Shown here piece by piece: positions 52,545-61,756 of a DNA stretch of 64,000 nt (positions are counted from its first letter, which is position 1; every line of letters begins with the position of its first letter). A program made the position numbers and the translations under genes. A model generated the notes under the pieces. That model made no database searches. It saw nothing but the letters and a program-made list of their open reading frames with translations, and had not been told where the DNA came from. Source of the stretch: an uncultured Bacteroidota bacterium (GTDB taxonomy: Bacteria > Bacteroidota > Bacteroidia > B-17B0 > Aurantibacillaceae); contig CAILKE010000043.1 of assembly GCA_903834765.1 (NCBI GenBank), positions 62,001 through 126,000 on the forward strand. Reading direction: 5' to 3'.

Positions 52545-53408
52545 TTAATTTAAAATTTCGTTGAGGTTATTTTTTATTCTATTACAAATATCTTCTAAAG
52601 GTAAATCATTTTCGTCCTCACCAAAAGGGTCCTCAATATCTTCTGCAATTAACTCAATACTTGCAAAGACGTATAAAACAATAATTGTAATGGGCACAGT
52701 TGTATAGTGAAGTTCGCTTCCAAAAAATAGGGGTAAAGACATGACATATAAAAAGATCATTTTCTTTAAAAAAATATTATAGGAATATGGAATAGGTGTG
52801 TTTTTTATTCTTTCGCAAGCGCCACAGTTATCAGTAAATGATTTTAATTCTTCATTAAAAAAATATAAATGTTCGCTTGCTAAATCTTTGTTTTGATATA
52901 AATTATGTATTTTTTTATACAATGATTTTGCAATTGCATTAGGCTTATGTTCTGATTCTTCAAATTTTGACAAGGGCATGTTGTCTGTAGGAATAAATTC
53001 AGCTTGTATATATTTACTTCTTAAATGATTTTTTAAACTATATACATAATTACGGATTAAATGATTTAGTTCTATTCTATCTTTTTCGTGAATAAGAATG
53101 GTAGACAGTTTAAGAGATAAATTTCTTGAATTATTAACTATATTTCCCCATATTTTTCGACCTTCCCACCAGCGATCATAAGCTGTATTTGTTCTAAACA
53201 CTAGCAACACAGATAATACAAATCCTAAAATGGAATGCATCACTGTGGAGTTTTTAATATTAATATGGAAGTAATGTTCTTCTGCGTATACAATTACGGC
53301 AGAGTATAAGCCGATAGAAACAAGCGAAAAGAACAGGATTCTGAGCGTATCACTTTTGTGAAATTGAATTATTAATTTAAGCCAGTCTTTAGGATTATAC
53401 GTTACCAT
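52545..53408 (-). CDS. Bestrophin-family membrane protein
   Basis: This bacterial bestrophin-like anion/cation channel homologue is 287 residues from ATG 53408. The upstream GTG/ATG at 53450 is rejected because a strong -7 promoter box lies between the two. Membrane helices are at about residues 22-42, 55-75, 205-225 and 228-248. [32 protein letters not shown] is represented by [15 protein letters not shown], and the C-terminal [14 protein letters not shown] matches the bestrophin Ca2+-clasp-like acidic region. It is the first gene of the hemE operon. Confidence 0.9.
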   Translation of the reverse strand: MVTYNPKDWLKLIIQFHKSDTLRILFFSLVSIGLYSAVIVYAEEHYFHINIKNSTVMHSILGFVLSVLLVFRTNTAYDRWWEGRKIWGNIVNNSRNLSLKLSTILIHEKDRIELNHLIRNYVYSLKNHLRSKYIQAEFIPTDNMPLSKFEESEHKPNAIAKSLYKKIHNLYQNKDLASEHLYFFNEELKSFTDNCGACERIKNTPIPYSYNIFLKKMIFLYVMSLPLFFGSELHYTTVPITIIVLYVFASIELIAEDIEDPFGEDENDLPLEDICNRIKNNLNEILN

Positions 53409-53419
53409 AAATATGTGTG

Positions 53420-53427
53420 CAAATGTA
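53420..53427 (-). promoter_or_regulatory. -7 promoter box TACATTTG of the bestrophin-hemE operon
   Basis: On the minus strand TACATTTG is an exact TAnnTTTG match, 11 nt upstream of ATG 53408. It decides the start, because ATG 53450 would precede the box. A short GTGTTT...AAACAC inverted repeat sits just upstream at about 53431-53449. Confidence 0.5.
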
Positions 53428-53639
53428 AGGTGTTTTTTAATTAAACACACATTTAAAAAAGGCTAGATTATAACGTTATGATACAATTTGACTTTATTAA
53501 AATTCCAGAAATACTTCCCAATTGGTCTTAAATAGAATGTTTTTATCAATCTTATTTGCCGTTCGTATAGATTTAACGTATTTTTTTTGGCGTTCCTGTA
53601 GATATGCTTTAGTTTAGGGCGGATATTAAAATATAAAAA

Positions 53640-55628
53640 ATGAAAAAGACTCTTTACTTAACTCTAATTTTGTTTTCCATCGGAAAATTAGTTGCACAAC
53701 AGCATTATTGTTCACAACACAAATCTCAATATATTCATAAAAAAATGTCGGCGGTATTACCTCCAGGTTATGTGCCGCCAGAGACTAATTATGATTTAAA
53801 ATTTTATAAACTTAATCTTAATGTTGAGCGAAATACCACATTTATTAGTGGAAACGTATTAAGTAAAGCGAAGGTTATGGTTGCAAGTTTAGATTCGTTT
53901 GCCTTTTTATTGCACCAAAATTTCATAATCGACTCAGTATACGTTAACGGAGCTAAGCGAAATTTTGTTCGTCAGGATAGTTTAATTAAAGCAACAGCAG
54001 GTACGCCAATTCTTCAAAATCAATTATTTGATGCAATAGTATATTATAAAGGTTCTGCGCCAAGTGGTGGCGGGGCAGCTATTGGAGATGGTTATAGCAC
54101 CGGAACATCTGGTTCATGGGGCAATCAAGTTAGTTGGAGCTTAAGCGAAAGTTTAGTCGCTTATCAATGGTTTCCATGTAAACAAGATTTAAGAGATAAG
54201 ATTGATTCGTCGTGGGTATTCGCAACAACAGATTCTACAAACCTAGTTGGTTCTAACGGGCTATTAACAAACGTTGTTAAGGTTGGTACAAAAAAACGTT
54301 TTGAATGGAAATCGCACAACCCAATTGATTATTATTTAATATCTGTAGCTACTGCAAAATACAAGCAATATAATTTATACGCACATCCTATGTATTTATC
54401 GCAGGATTCCATTTTTATACAAAATTTTATTTATGATAACGCCATAAATAATACTGCTTGGAATAATCAAAAAACTGCACTAAATAAAATTGTAGCTACA
54501 ATTGAATTAGAATCTAAATTATTTGGTATGTATCCCTTTTATAAGGAGAAATATGGACATTGTATGGCTCCCTTTGGTGGAGGCATGGAGCATCAAACAA
54601 TGACGAGTCTTGGTTTTTTTGATTTTGAAATTGATGCGCATGAGCTAGGACATCAATGGTGGGGAGATAATGTAACTTGTGCGGCTTGGAAAGATATTTT
54701 TATAAATGAAGGTTGGGCAAGTTATACCGAATATTTATGTGACCAATATTTACCAAGTATTTCTGGAACCACAGCATCTACAAAAATGGCAACAGTTCAC
54801 AATAATGTTATGTCGCAAATAGGCGGAAGTTCATATTTTACAAATGCTGATACGATGAATGCGAATGTTATTTTTGATGGCAGGTTAACTTACGACAAAG
54901 GAAGTGCTATTATTCATAGTTTACGTTATGAAATAAATAATGACTCTGTGTTTTTTCCTGCTATTAGATCATTTCAAAATACATACAAAGGCAGTGTTGC
55001 AAGTGTTATTGAATTTAGAGATTTTATGGCAACTTATACAGGAATTAATTTTACACAGTTTTTTAATCAATGGTATTATGGACAAGGTTATCCCACCTTT
55101 GATGTTAAGTATGCAAAAACAGGTAATGTGTTTTATTTGAAATCAACACAAACACAATCGATGCCTAGCGCAACACCTTTATTTATTACCCATGTAGATT
55201 ATAGAGTTTCACGCACAGCGATGGCAGATACAGTATTAAGATTGATGCACGGACAGACCATTGAAAATTATACAGTGGCTTTAACGGGCACTGTTACTAA
55301 TGTATTTGTAGATCCAGCGAATTGGATTTTAAATAAAGTGATAGGACCAGTTCAAGATAATTCTATTTTAAATGGAGTGCCTGAAATAGAAATGGCATCT
55401 GTGTTTATTGGGCCAAATCCTACTTCCGATTTATTGTCAATAACAGTTAATAATGGCGATCAATATTCTATAGAAATAGTTGATATTACAGGTAGACAGA
55501 TTTTAACTCAATCATTTAAAAATCAAGTAGAATTCGATGTTTCTAAATATGCAAATGGTATATATAATGTAACTATCAAAAATAATCAAAACGAAATAGT
55601 GAAAACAACGAAGGTGATCAAAAATTAA
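53640..55628 (+). CDS. Secreted M1-family aminopeptidase with T9SS sorting domain
   Basis: This is 662 residues. The signal peptide is residues 1-20 (IGKLVAQ cleavage). The M1 fold has GGGMEHQTM (the GAMEN-type exopeptidase loop, about residues 316-322). Its zinc motif HELGH spans residues 334-338, with the third ligand Glu357 in INEGWASYTEY (HEXXH-X18-E). The C-terminus (IGPNPTSDLLSITVNN to KTTKVIKN) is a T9SS type A domain. It therefore probably degrades peptides at the cell surface. A leader rich in T-runs precedes the ATG. Confidence 0.92.
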   Translation: MKKTLYLTLILFSIGKLVAQQHYCSQHKSQYIHKKMSAVLPPGYVPPETNYDLKFYKLNLNVERNTTFISGNVLSKAKVMVASLDSFAFLLHQNFIIDSVYVNGAKRNFVRQDSLIKATAGTPILQNQLFDAIVYYKGSAPSGGGAAIGDGYSTGTSGSWGNQVSWSLSESLVAYQWFPCKQDLRDKIDSSWVFATTDSTNLVGSNGLLTNVVKVGTKKRFEWKSHNPIDYYLISVATAKYKQYNLYAHPMYLSQDSIFIQNFIYDNAINNTAWNNQKTALNKIVATIELESKLFGMYPFYKEKYGHCMAPFGGGMEHQTMTSLGFFDFEIDAHELGHQWWGDNVTCAAWKDIFINEGWASYTEYLCDQYLPSISGTTASTKMATVHNNVMSQIGGSSYFTNADTMNANVIFDGRLTYDKGSAIIHSLRYEINNDSVFFPAIRSFQNTYKGSVASVIEFRDFMATYTGINFTQFFNQWYYGQGYPTFDVKYAKTGNVFYLKSTQTQSMPSATPLFITHVDYRVSRTAMADTVLRLMHGQTIENYTVALTGTVTNVFVDPANWILNKVIGPVQDNSILNGVPEIEMASVFIGPNPTSDLLSITVNNGDQYSIEIVDITGRQILTQSFKNQVEFDVSKYANGIYNVTIKNNQNEIVKTTKVIKN

Positions 55629-55651
55629 CAATGTGTTTTCAAATTAATTTC

Positions 55652-55687
55652 AAAGGCCGTTTACAATATAGTAAATGGCCTTTTTTT
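55652..55687. terminator. Bidirectional terminator between convergent genes
   Basis: AAAGGCCGTTTAC (55652-55664) and GTAAATGGCCTTT (55671-55683) form a 13-bp stem with one mismatch around AATATA, then a T-run. It separates the M1 peptidase and the GH92 gene ends. Confidence 0.88.
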
Positions 55688-55704
55688 CTATTGCATAAAA
55701 ACGC

Positions 55705-58656
55705 TTATTTTACGTCTATTTCATCAATAAAAATAAATGCATCGCTGCCTTTTCCTTGATGCCAATCAGGAAGCTTTCCAAAAGTATTAGCTACTACTTT
55801 AATATATCGTACAGTTGTATTAAGGATATTATTTAAACTAAAATTGCGTATTTGTATGGAGTAATCATTTGGTGTAATATCATTTTCAATTTTTCCAATA
55901 GGTGTGAATGTTATACCATCCATTGAACTATAATAATTTACTTCTTTAGGAAATATGATCCAAGATCGAGAGTCTTGCAGGTAGCTTGAGGTAATGGATT
56001 GAATAGATTTTTCTTTTCCTAAATCAATAATGCATTCAAAGTTTTGTGATTGATAACCTTGCCAACCGCCAGTTCTCCAATTAACGATTCCATGAACACC
56101 ATCAATAATTCCATCACCCCCACCTGCTGTATATTGTTTGTTATAAGTTGATTTTAAAATAATTTTCCAATCGGGATGCGGTAACTTATAAAAGCTCCCT
56201 GATGTTATAAAACTTTGTTCTTTCTTATCATTAATGGAAATGGCTTTAATCGTTTTTACTTCTGTGATGTTAATAGGTCCAGAATATTGTGTTGATGTTA
56301 TAGATGGAATTGATCCATCAGTCGTATAATATACGTTACAATGTTGAGATATGTTTTTTAGTTCTATCCTTAAATTATCCTTAAAAAAAACTGAAGGTGA
56401 TTGAATGATCGGAGAAATTACAAAATCAAGAGGCGTTTCATATTGTGCTCTTTTTTTAATAACGTTAGGTGTTTTGCCTTTAGCTGTTGGACTCATTTCA
56501 AAACTAACTTTGAGGCCGTTCATCATACCTGATTTATCCGCTAATTCAGGGTAATTTATTGTTGATCCGGATAAAGTCTTATCATTTACTAATACCTTAG
56601 ATACATAATGGTTTTTATCGCTATAATTTTTTGTAAACAGACTAATGGTTTTCCCGTTTTCCAAGTGGATATTACATGATGGAAAAATGGGCGATCCTAA
56701 TTCATAAGTTACTGAGCCTGGACATACAGGATAAAAGCCCATAGAACTGAGCACATACCAAGCACTCATTTGACCACAATCTTCATTACCAATCAATCCA
56801 TCAGGCGCATTTTTATAAAAGTTGGATAAGATTTGACGAATGTGTTGTTGAGCTTTGAAAGGTTTGCCTATAAAATTATACAAATAAGCCATGTGATGGC
56901 TAGGCTCGTTACCTTGAGCATATTGCCCTATAAGCCCTGTAATATCAGCTTGTTCGCGACCAGTCGTTTTTGAATTAGCATGAAATAATTCGTCTAATTT
57001 TTTTTCAAAAGCATTGTTGCCACCCATCATATCTATTAAACCGTATACATCATGAGGAACAAAGAAAGTGTATTGCCATGAGTTGCCTTCGGTAAAATTA
57101 TTATTTACTTCACTTGGATCAAAAGGTGTTAACCAACCACCATTTTTTTTGGGACGCATAAATCCAGTAGTTGGATCAAAAGTGTTTTTCCAATTCTGTG
57201 AACGTTTGATAAAATAATTATACTCATTTGTTTTGCCTAATAAATTTGCCATTTGCGCAATACACCAATCATCATATGCATATTCTAAAGTTTTAGAAAC
57301 GCTTTCCGGCTCATCCTCTAAGGTGATTACACCATTTTGTTTGTAAGCTTGTAAACCCAAATGATCTAACATCGCACTATGTTTACTTGCCTCAAACGCT
57401 TTGTTATAATCAAAGCCTTTTATGCCTTTTACCATAGCATCTGCAATAACGCTTACGGCATGATAACCAATCATACAATCTGTTTCATTACTTGCTAATT
57501 CCCAAACAGGAAGCCTTCCTCCTTGTTCGTATTGAGCTAAAAAGGTATTAATGAAATCACTTGTGCGCTTTTGATCAATAATGGTGTAGAGTGGATGCGC
57601 AGCTCTAAATGTATCCCATAAAGAAAAAACAGAGTAATACGTAAAGCCTTCTGCTTTATGAATCTTGTTGTCTCTGCCACGATACATACCATCCACATCC
57701 ATTGCTATATTAGGTTGTATCATGGTATGATATAAGGCAGTATAAAAAATAGTTAGTTTTTCTATATCACTGGAGCCTATTTCTATTTTAGCTAATTCCT
57801 TATACCATAAAGCTTCTGCATTTGATTTTGTTTTTCCGAAATCCCAACCTGGCAATTCTTGTAACATGTTTTTTTTAGCACCCTCAACACTTACAGCAGA
57901 AATGCCAACCTTGAGCAAGATTGCTTTTTTAGTATTTGCAAACGTAAAAATTGTTTTTACATTTTCACCACTATATAGATTTTCTTTAGATTGTTGGTAA
58001 TTTAAACTAGTATCATTAATAAATGTTTCTGACGTAAAATCTTCGGAAAACTCTGCTACAAAATAGATATATTGATCTGTTGCCCAAGCTTCGCTTCTGC
58101 GGAAACCTTCTATTGTTCTTGGGCCAGTAATTTTAACATAGGACTCTAACGTTTTATCACGATGCGTTAAATCTAAAATAACCTGGGCTGGTTTATTTTG
58201 AGGAAACGTATACCGATGTAAACCTACTCTTGTAGTTGCTGTTAATTCAGCAGAAATGCCATTATTTAATTTTACAGAATAATAGCCTGCAGATGCCTTT
58301 TCATTTGTATGAGAGAATTTGGAAGCATAATTTTTATGATTAGTAGTTAATGCGCCATTAAATGGCATAAACATAATATCTCCGTAATCGCTACAGCCAG
58401 TGCCATTTAAGTGCGTGTGCGTAAAGCCATATATGATGCTATCGCTATAATGATAACCACTACAACCATCCCAACTTCCATCAATGCGTGTATCTGGGCT
58501 TAATTGCACCATGCCAAAAGGAACAGTAGCTCCAGGATAGGTATGGCCATGTCCCCCTGTTCCAATAAAGGGATTTACATAAGTTTCGTAATTAACAGTT
58601 TGCGCAATACCAATAAAGCACCATAGATTAATTATGACAAAAAGCGTTTTCATCAT
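55705..58656 (-). CDS. GH92 family alpha-1,2-mannosidase with Fn3-assoc and discoidin-type C-terminal domains
   Basis: This calcium-dependent exo-mannosidase is 983 residues. The signal peptide is residues 1-20 (MMKTLFVIINLWCFIGIAQ). The GH92 body (residues about 25-735) has FIGTGGHGHTYPGAT, DGCSGYHYSD, SNETDCMIGYHAV and GNEDCGQMSAWYVLSSMG, all characteristic. A chitobiase/Fn3-associated module follows at about 765-835 (CNVYYTTDGSIPS). A discoidin-like F5/8 type C domain lies at about 850-983 (IVNWRTGGWQGYQSQNFE). It probably trims mannan or glycoprotein mannose outside the cytoplasm. It is 3 bp downstream of a small acidic gene and has no T9SS domain. Confidence 0.9.
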   Translation of the reverse strand: MMKTLFVIINLWCFIGIAQTVNYETYVNPFIGTGGHGHTYPGATVPFGMVQLSPDTRIDGSWDGCSGYHYSDSIIYGFTHTHLNGTGCSDYGDIMFMPFNGALTTNHKNYASKFSHTNEKASAGYYSVKLNNGISAELTATTRVGLHRYTFPQNKPAQVILDLTHRDKTLESYVKITGPRTIEGFRRSEAWATDQYIYFVAEFSEDFTSETFINDTSLNYQQSKENLYSGENVKTIFTFANTKKAILLKVGISAVSVEGAKKNMLQELPGWDFGKTKSNAEALWYKELAKIEIGSSDIEKLTIFYTALYHTMIQPNIAMDVDGMYRGRDNKIHKAEGFTYYSVFSLWDTFRAAHPLYTIIDQKRTSDFINTFLAQYEQGGRLPVWELASNETDCMIGYHAVSVIADAMVKGIKGFDYNKAFEASKHSAMLDHLGLQAYKQNGVITLEDEPESVSKTLEYAYDDWCIAQMANLLGKTNEYNYFIKRSQNWKNTFDPTTGFMRPKKNGGWLTPFDPSEVNNNFTEGNSWQYTFFVPHDVYGLIDMMGGNNAFEKKLDELFHANSKTTGREQADITGLIGQYAQGNEPSHHMAYLYNFIGKPFKAQQHIRQILSNFYKNAPDGLIGNEDCGQMSAWYVLSSMGFYPVCPGSVTYELGSPIFPSCNIHLENGKTISLFTKNYSDKNHYVSKVLVNDKTLSGSTINYPELADKSGMMNGLKVSFEMSPTAKGKTPNVIKKRAQYETPLDFVISPIIQSPSVFFKDNLRIELKNISQHCNVYYTTDGSIPSITSTQYSGPINITEVKTIKAISINDKKEQSFITSGSFYKLPHPDWKIILKSTYNKQYTAGGGDGIIDGVHGIVNWRTGGWQGYQSQNFECIIDLGKEKSIQSITSSYLQDSRSWIIFPKEVNYYSSMDGITFTPIGKIENDITPNDYSIQIRNFSLNNILNTTVRYIKVVANTFGKLPDWHQGKGSDAFIFIDEIDVK

Positions 58657-58659
58657 TCG

Positions 58660-59112
58660 TTATTCCTCTTCGTCGTCATTTACAAATCCTAACAATTCTT
58701 GAGGATAATCATCTTTTAAAATGTATACGCCTTCCATGGGATTTACAATTTCTTTTACGCTTTTTAAATGCACATTAAAATAAAATCCGTCTTTCGTATC
58801 AACCTTTGTTGTTTTGCTTATGGCTTTTTTAGAAAAAGGAATGAGTGTTTGAGTGCCATTATCCATAGTACATTCAAGGACTGTCATTTCTGGAATTTCG
58901 AAACAAAACTCATCATCGTCGTCGTATAATCCTTTCAATAAATACGTCGTGTTATTAGTTACTTTAAAGTTAGTGACGTTGCCTTGAACTTCAAATTCAT
59001 CTTCCCACAAATATTTAATATTGTCTTCTGTCTCTTCGCCTTCGTTGTCTTTGTCGGCATATGCTTGATTATATTTAGAGTTTACAAGTTTTACGTTGAT
59101 TGTTACTTTCAT
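58660..59112 (-). CDS. Small acidic hypothetical protein paired with the GH92 gene
   Basis: This is 150 residues, strongly acidic, with DNEGEETEDN near the start, DDDDE in the middle and NDDEEE at the end. Strand-rich segments such as FKVTNNTTYLLKGL and TLIPFSKKAI suggest a small beta fold. There is no signal peptide, so it is likely cytoplasmic although its neighbour is exported. It precedes the GH92 gene by 3 bp in one operon. I do not recognise a family. Confidence 0.65.
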   Translation of the reverse strand: MKVTINVKLVNSKYNQAYADKDNEGEETEDNIKYLWEDEFEVQGNVTNFKVTNNTTYLLKGLYDDDDEFCFEIPEMTVLECTMDNGTQTLIPFSKKAISKTTKVDTKDGFYFNVHLKSVKEIVNPMEGVYILKDDYPQELLGFVNDDEEE

Positions 59113-59137
59113 GTGGTCTTGATATTTATTTTACAGG

Positions 59138-59145
59138 CGAATATA
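59138..59145 (-). promoter_or_regulatory. Putative -7 box (TATATTCG) of the acidic-GH92 operon
   Basis: TATATTCG on the minus strand is one base from TAnnTTTG and lies 25 nt upstream of the ATG at 59112. Confidence 0.3.
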
Positions 59146-59267
59146 CAAATCTTTTAAGGTCGCTGTTTGAATAATTTTAAGTTTATAGTGTTTCTAAAAC
59201 ATGAGAATTAGCAATAGATTCAGTCTTTTTTAAGATAATCAACACTCTAAAAGTAATTTATTTATAG

Positions 59268-59275
59268 TACTTTTA
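59268..59275 (+). promoter_or_regulatory. Putative -7 box (TACTTTTA) of trmB
   Basis: TACTTTTA fits TAnnTTTA and lies 19 nt upstream of the trmB ATG at 59295. Confidence 0.3.
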
Positions 59276-59294
59276 CCTCTTTATATTAAACGCT

Positions 59295-59963
59295 ATGCCT
59301 AGTAAACTAGAAAAATTTGCCGACTTAAAAACGTTTTCTAATTGTTTTGATTTATTTTTTAAAGATTTAGACACACTATTTGTTAATAAAGGAAATTGGC
59401 ATGCGAAAGCTTTTAAAAATAATAATCCCATAGTTCTAGAATTGGGCTGTGGCAAGGGGGAATACACAATTGGCTTGGCAGAAAAAACCCCAACTAAAAA
59501 TTTTATAGGTGTTGATATTAAAGGCAATAGAATTTGGTCAGGTGCAAAACAAGCTATTGAGAATAAACTAAGCAATGTGGCCTTTTTGAGAACCAAAATA
59601 GATTTCACTGATTATTGTTTTGCAGAAAATGAAGTATCTGAAATTTGGATTACCTTTCCTGATCCTCAGCCACAAAAAGCAAGGGCTCGCCAACGCTTAA
59701 CAAACCCCATTTTTTTGAACCGCTATAAAACCATTTTAAAACCAGGGGGTTTAGTGCATTTAAAAACGGATAGCACTAGCATGTATGAGTACACGCTTGA
59801 AGTGATTAAAGAAAATAACCATGCGCTTTTATTTTCGACTGATAATTTATATCAAAACTGTCCTGCTGATAGACAAGAACTCATTGCCATTAAAACCCAT
59901 TACGAGAAACTATTTACAGACAAAGGAGAAGACATCAAATACTGTTGTTTTCAACTTAATTAG
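59295..59963 (+). CDS. trmB: tRNA (guanosine(46)-N7)-methyltransferase
   Basis: This SAM-dependent enzyme makes m7G46 in the tRNA variable loop. The 222-residue Rossmann-fold protein has motif I ELGCGKGEYTIGLA and the TrmB hallmark IWITFPDPQPQKARARQRLT (residues about 116-135), containing the catalytic Asp. Later comes THYEKLFTDKGEDI near the C-terminus. The first 30 residues form a helix typical of the longer bacterial form. It is transcribed alone. Confidence 0.94.
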   Translation: MPSKLEKFADLKTFSNCFDLFFKDLDTLFVNKGNWHAKAFKNNNPIVLELGCGKGEYTIGLAEKTPTKNFIGVDIKGNRIWSGAKQAIENKLSNVAFLRTKIDFTDYCFAENEVSEIWITFPDPQPQKARARQRLTNPIFLNRYKTILKPGGLVHLKTDSTSMYEYTLEVIKENNHALLFSTDNLYQNCPADRQELIAIKTHYEKLFTDKGEDIKYCCFQLN

Positions 59964-60001
59964 ACATAGTTGCTGTCAAAATAAAAGTAAAAATTATTAA
60001 T

Positions 60002-60009
60002 TATATTTA
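60002..60009 (+). promoter_or_regulatory. Putative -7 box (TATATTTA) of lgt
   Basis: TATATTTA lies 6 nt upstream of the lgt ATG at 60016, so the leader would be almost absent. The same octamer precedes rsmI. Confidence 0.35.
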
Positions 60010-60015
60010 GAGTCT

Positions 60016-60888
60016 ATGCAAGCATTATTTATTACTTGGAATCCAAGTCCAGATATTTTTACGATACCCTTTATTGATTGGCCAGTGCGTTGGTATGGCC
60101 TTTCGTGGGCCTTAGCATTTATTGGTTGTCATTTTTTTATGAATCGTATTTTTAGAGCAGAAGGACGTACTGATAAACAATTAGACAGTTTAACGCTTTA
60201 TATTGTTATAGCTACAATTTTGGGAGCAAGATTAGGGCATTGCTTATTTTATCAACCTGAATACTACTTAGCAAACCCCTTAGATATTTTAAAAATATAT
60301 GAAGGAGGTTTGGCCAGTCATGGCGGTGCAATTGGAATTATTATAGGTATGTGGCTATATTGCCGAAGCACTAAAGAAAAGTGGATGTGGCTTTTTGACA
60401 GACTTGTGGTAGTAGTTCCCTTTGCGTCTTTTATGATTCGTTTTGGTAATTTGATGAACTCCGAAATAGTGGGAAAACCTACTACATTGCCTTGGGGGTT
60501 CAAGTTTCCGAATAATGACGAAGATTTTATGAATTTAAAAAATGCTGGAATAGAAATTCCGGCTCGTCATCCCTCACAGTTATACGAAGCCTTGTTTTAT
60601 ATATTGTTATTTATATTCTTTTACTGGCTTTGGAAAAACAAACGCAATCAATTCGGTCAAGGATTTATGTTTGGATTATTTTGCGTTATCATGTTTTCAT
60701 TTAGATTTTTAGTAGAATGTTTAAAAGAAAATCAAGTGAGTTCAGAGGCTACTCAATTAATCAATAATGGACAAATTTTAAGTATCCCTTTTGTATTAGT
60801 CGGTATATTTATGATGATTAGATCCAAAAAATTAGGCACACATCAACCAATACAGTCTAACACTTCAATTAACGAAACCAATAAATAA
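60016..60888 (+). CDS. lgt: Phosphatidylglycerol:prolipoprotein diacylglyceryl transferase
   Basis: This is the first enzyme of lipoprotein maturation, which adds diacylglycerol to the lipobox cysteine at the inner membrane. The 290-residue polytopic protein has about seven helices. Its motifs include YGLSWALAFI, GARLGHCLFYQPEYYL, GGLASHGGAIGII, and the Lgt signature RFGNLMNSEIVGKPTTLPWG with catalytic Arg and Glu/Asn contacts. HPSQLYEA follows near the end. It overlaps the next gene by 1 bp (TAATG). The window encodes at least three lipoproteins that would need it. Confidence 0.95.
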   Translation: MQALFITWNPSPDIFTIPFIDWPVRWYGLSWALAFIGCHFFMNRIFRAEGRTDKQLDSLTLYIVIATILGARLGHCLFYQPEYYLANPLDILKIYEGGLASHGGAIGIIIGMWLYCRSTKEKWMWLFDRLVVVVPFASFMIRFGNLMNSEIVGKPTTLPWGFKFPNNDEDFMNLKNAGIEIPARHPSQLYEALFYILLFIFFYWLWKNKRNQFGQGFMFGLFCVIMFSFRFLVECLKENQVSSEATQLINNGQILSIPFVLVGIFMMIRSKKLGTHQPIQSNTSINETNK

Positions 60889-61346
60889 TGGCATTACCAA
60901 GCACGTTCGATCATAAAACAACACAACAACATTTACAGCGTTTAGATAAATTAACTAACGCAACAAAACCACAATGGGGTAAAATGAATGCTGCTCAAAT
61001 GTTAGCCCATCTTAATGTGACTTATGATTTGGCATATGAACGTAAAAAAATGAACACTAATTTTTTTACAGCACTTATGCTTAAATTAATTGTAAAAGGC
61101 ATTGTTACTGGAGAAAAATCATATCCCCGGAATTCCCGCACAGGAGCTGAGTTTCTGATTGCTGATGAGAGGGATTTTGAAAAGGAAAAAGCGATATTCA
61201 TTTCCAACATTAAGGACACTGAAATGAAAGGAGTTACTTATTTTGAAGGTAAAAATAATCAAGCTTTTGGGCGATTAACAGCTCTGCAATGGAGCAATCA
61301 ATTTTATAAACATATTGAACATCATTTCGAGCAATTTGCCTTGTAA
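60888..61346 (+). CDS. DUF1569/DinB-like protein
   Basis: This is a 152-residue small helical protein. [19 protein letters not shown] and the C-terminal [12 protein letters not shown] are the two elements I associate with DUF1569, a DinB/YfiT-like four-helix bundle where conserved His residues can bind a metal. His residues occur at both expected places (MLAHLN and IEHHFEQF). The function is unknown; related proteins include thiol transferases. It is co-transcribed with lgt through a TAATG overlap. Confidence 0.78.
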   Translation: MALPSTFDHKTTQQHLQRLDKLTNATKPQWGKMNAAQMLAHLNVTYDLAYERKKMNTNFFTALMLKLIVKGIVTGEKSYPRNSRTGAEFLIADERDFEKEKAIFISNIKDTEMKGVTYFEGKNNQAFGRLTALQWSNQFYKHIEHHFEQFAL

Positions 61347-61385
61347 TAATGAACGTATAAATCCATACACTATTTACTTTTTTAG

Positions 61386-61393
61386 TACATTTG
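61386..61393 (+). promoter_or_regulatory. -7 promoter box TACATTTG of panD
   Basis: This is an exact TAnnTTTG octamer 5 nt before the panD ATG at 61399, implying a nearly leaderless transcript. It lies 3' of the DUF1569-like gene. Confidence 0.5.
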
Positions 61394-61398
61394 CCCCC

Positions 61399-61752
61399 AT
61401 GATGCAAATTCAAGTAATGAAATCTAAGCTGCACTGTGTTACAGTTACACAAGCTGAATTAGACTATATAGGAAGCATTACCATTGATGAAAATTTGATG
61501 GATGCTGCCAATTTAATCGAAAACGAACAAGTACATATTTTAAATAAAAATAATGGACATCGTTTTATCACCTATGTTTTAAAAGGAGACAGAGGGTCTG
61601 GTGTTATTTGTTTAAATGGACCCGCTGCTAAACTTGTAAATTTGGGTGACGTGGTTATTGTTATTTCTTATGCTAGTATGGACTTTGAAGCTGCTAAAAC
61701 TTTTAAGCCTTGGGTTGTTTTTCCAGATACCGAAACTAACCGTTTAAAATAA
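61399..61752 (+). CDS. panD: Aspartate 1-decarboxylase (pyruvoyl enzyme) precursor
   Basis: This enzyme makes beta-alanine for pantothenate and CoA synthesis. It is 117 residues from ATG 61399; an earlier TTG would add 28 uncharacteristic residues. The self-cleavage site is the Gly25-Ser26 bond in YIGSITI, which generates the pyruvoyl group. [29 protein letters not shown] and VIVISYASM are standard PanD elements. The CoaD-like protein elsewhere in this window acts later in the same pathway. Confidence 0.94.
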   Translation: MMQIQVMKSKLHCVTVTQAELDYIGSITIDENLMDAANLIENEQVHILNKNNGHRFITYVLKGDRGSGVICLNGPAAKLVNLGDVVIVISYASMDFEAAKTFKPWVVFPDTETNRLK

Positions 61753-61756
61753 AACA

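Noticed and set aside
53409-53450. Longer bestrophin start at 53450
   Set aside because: A TACATTTG -7 box lies inside this stretch and the extension is atypical for the family.
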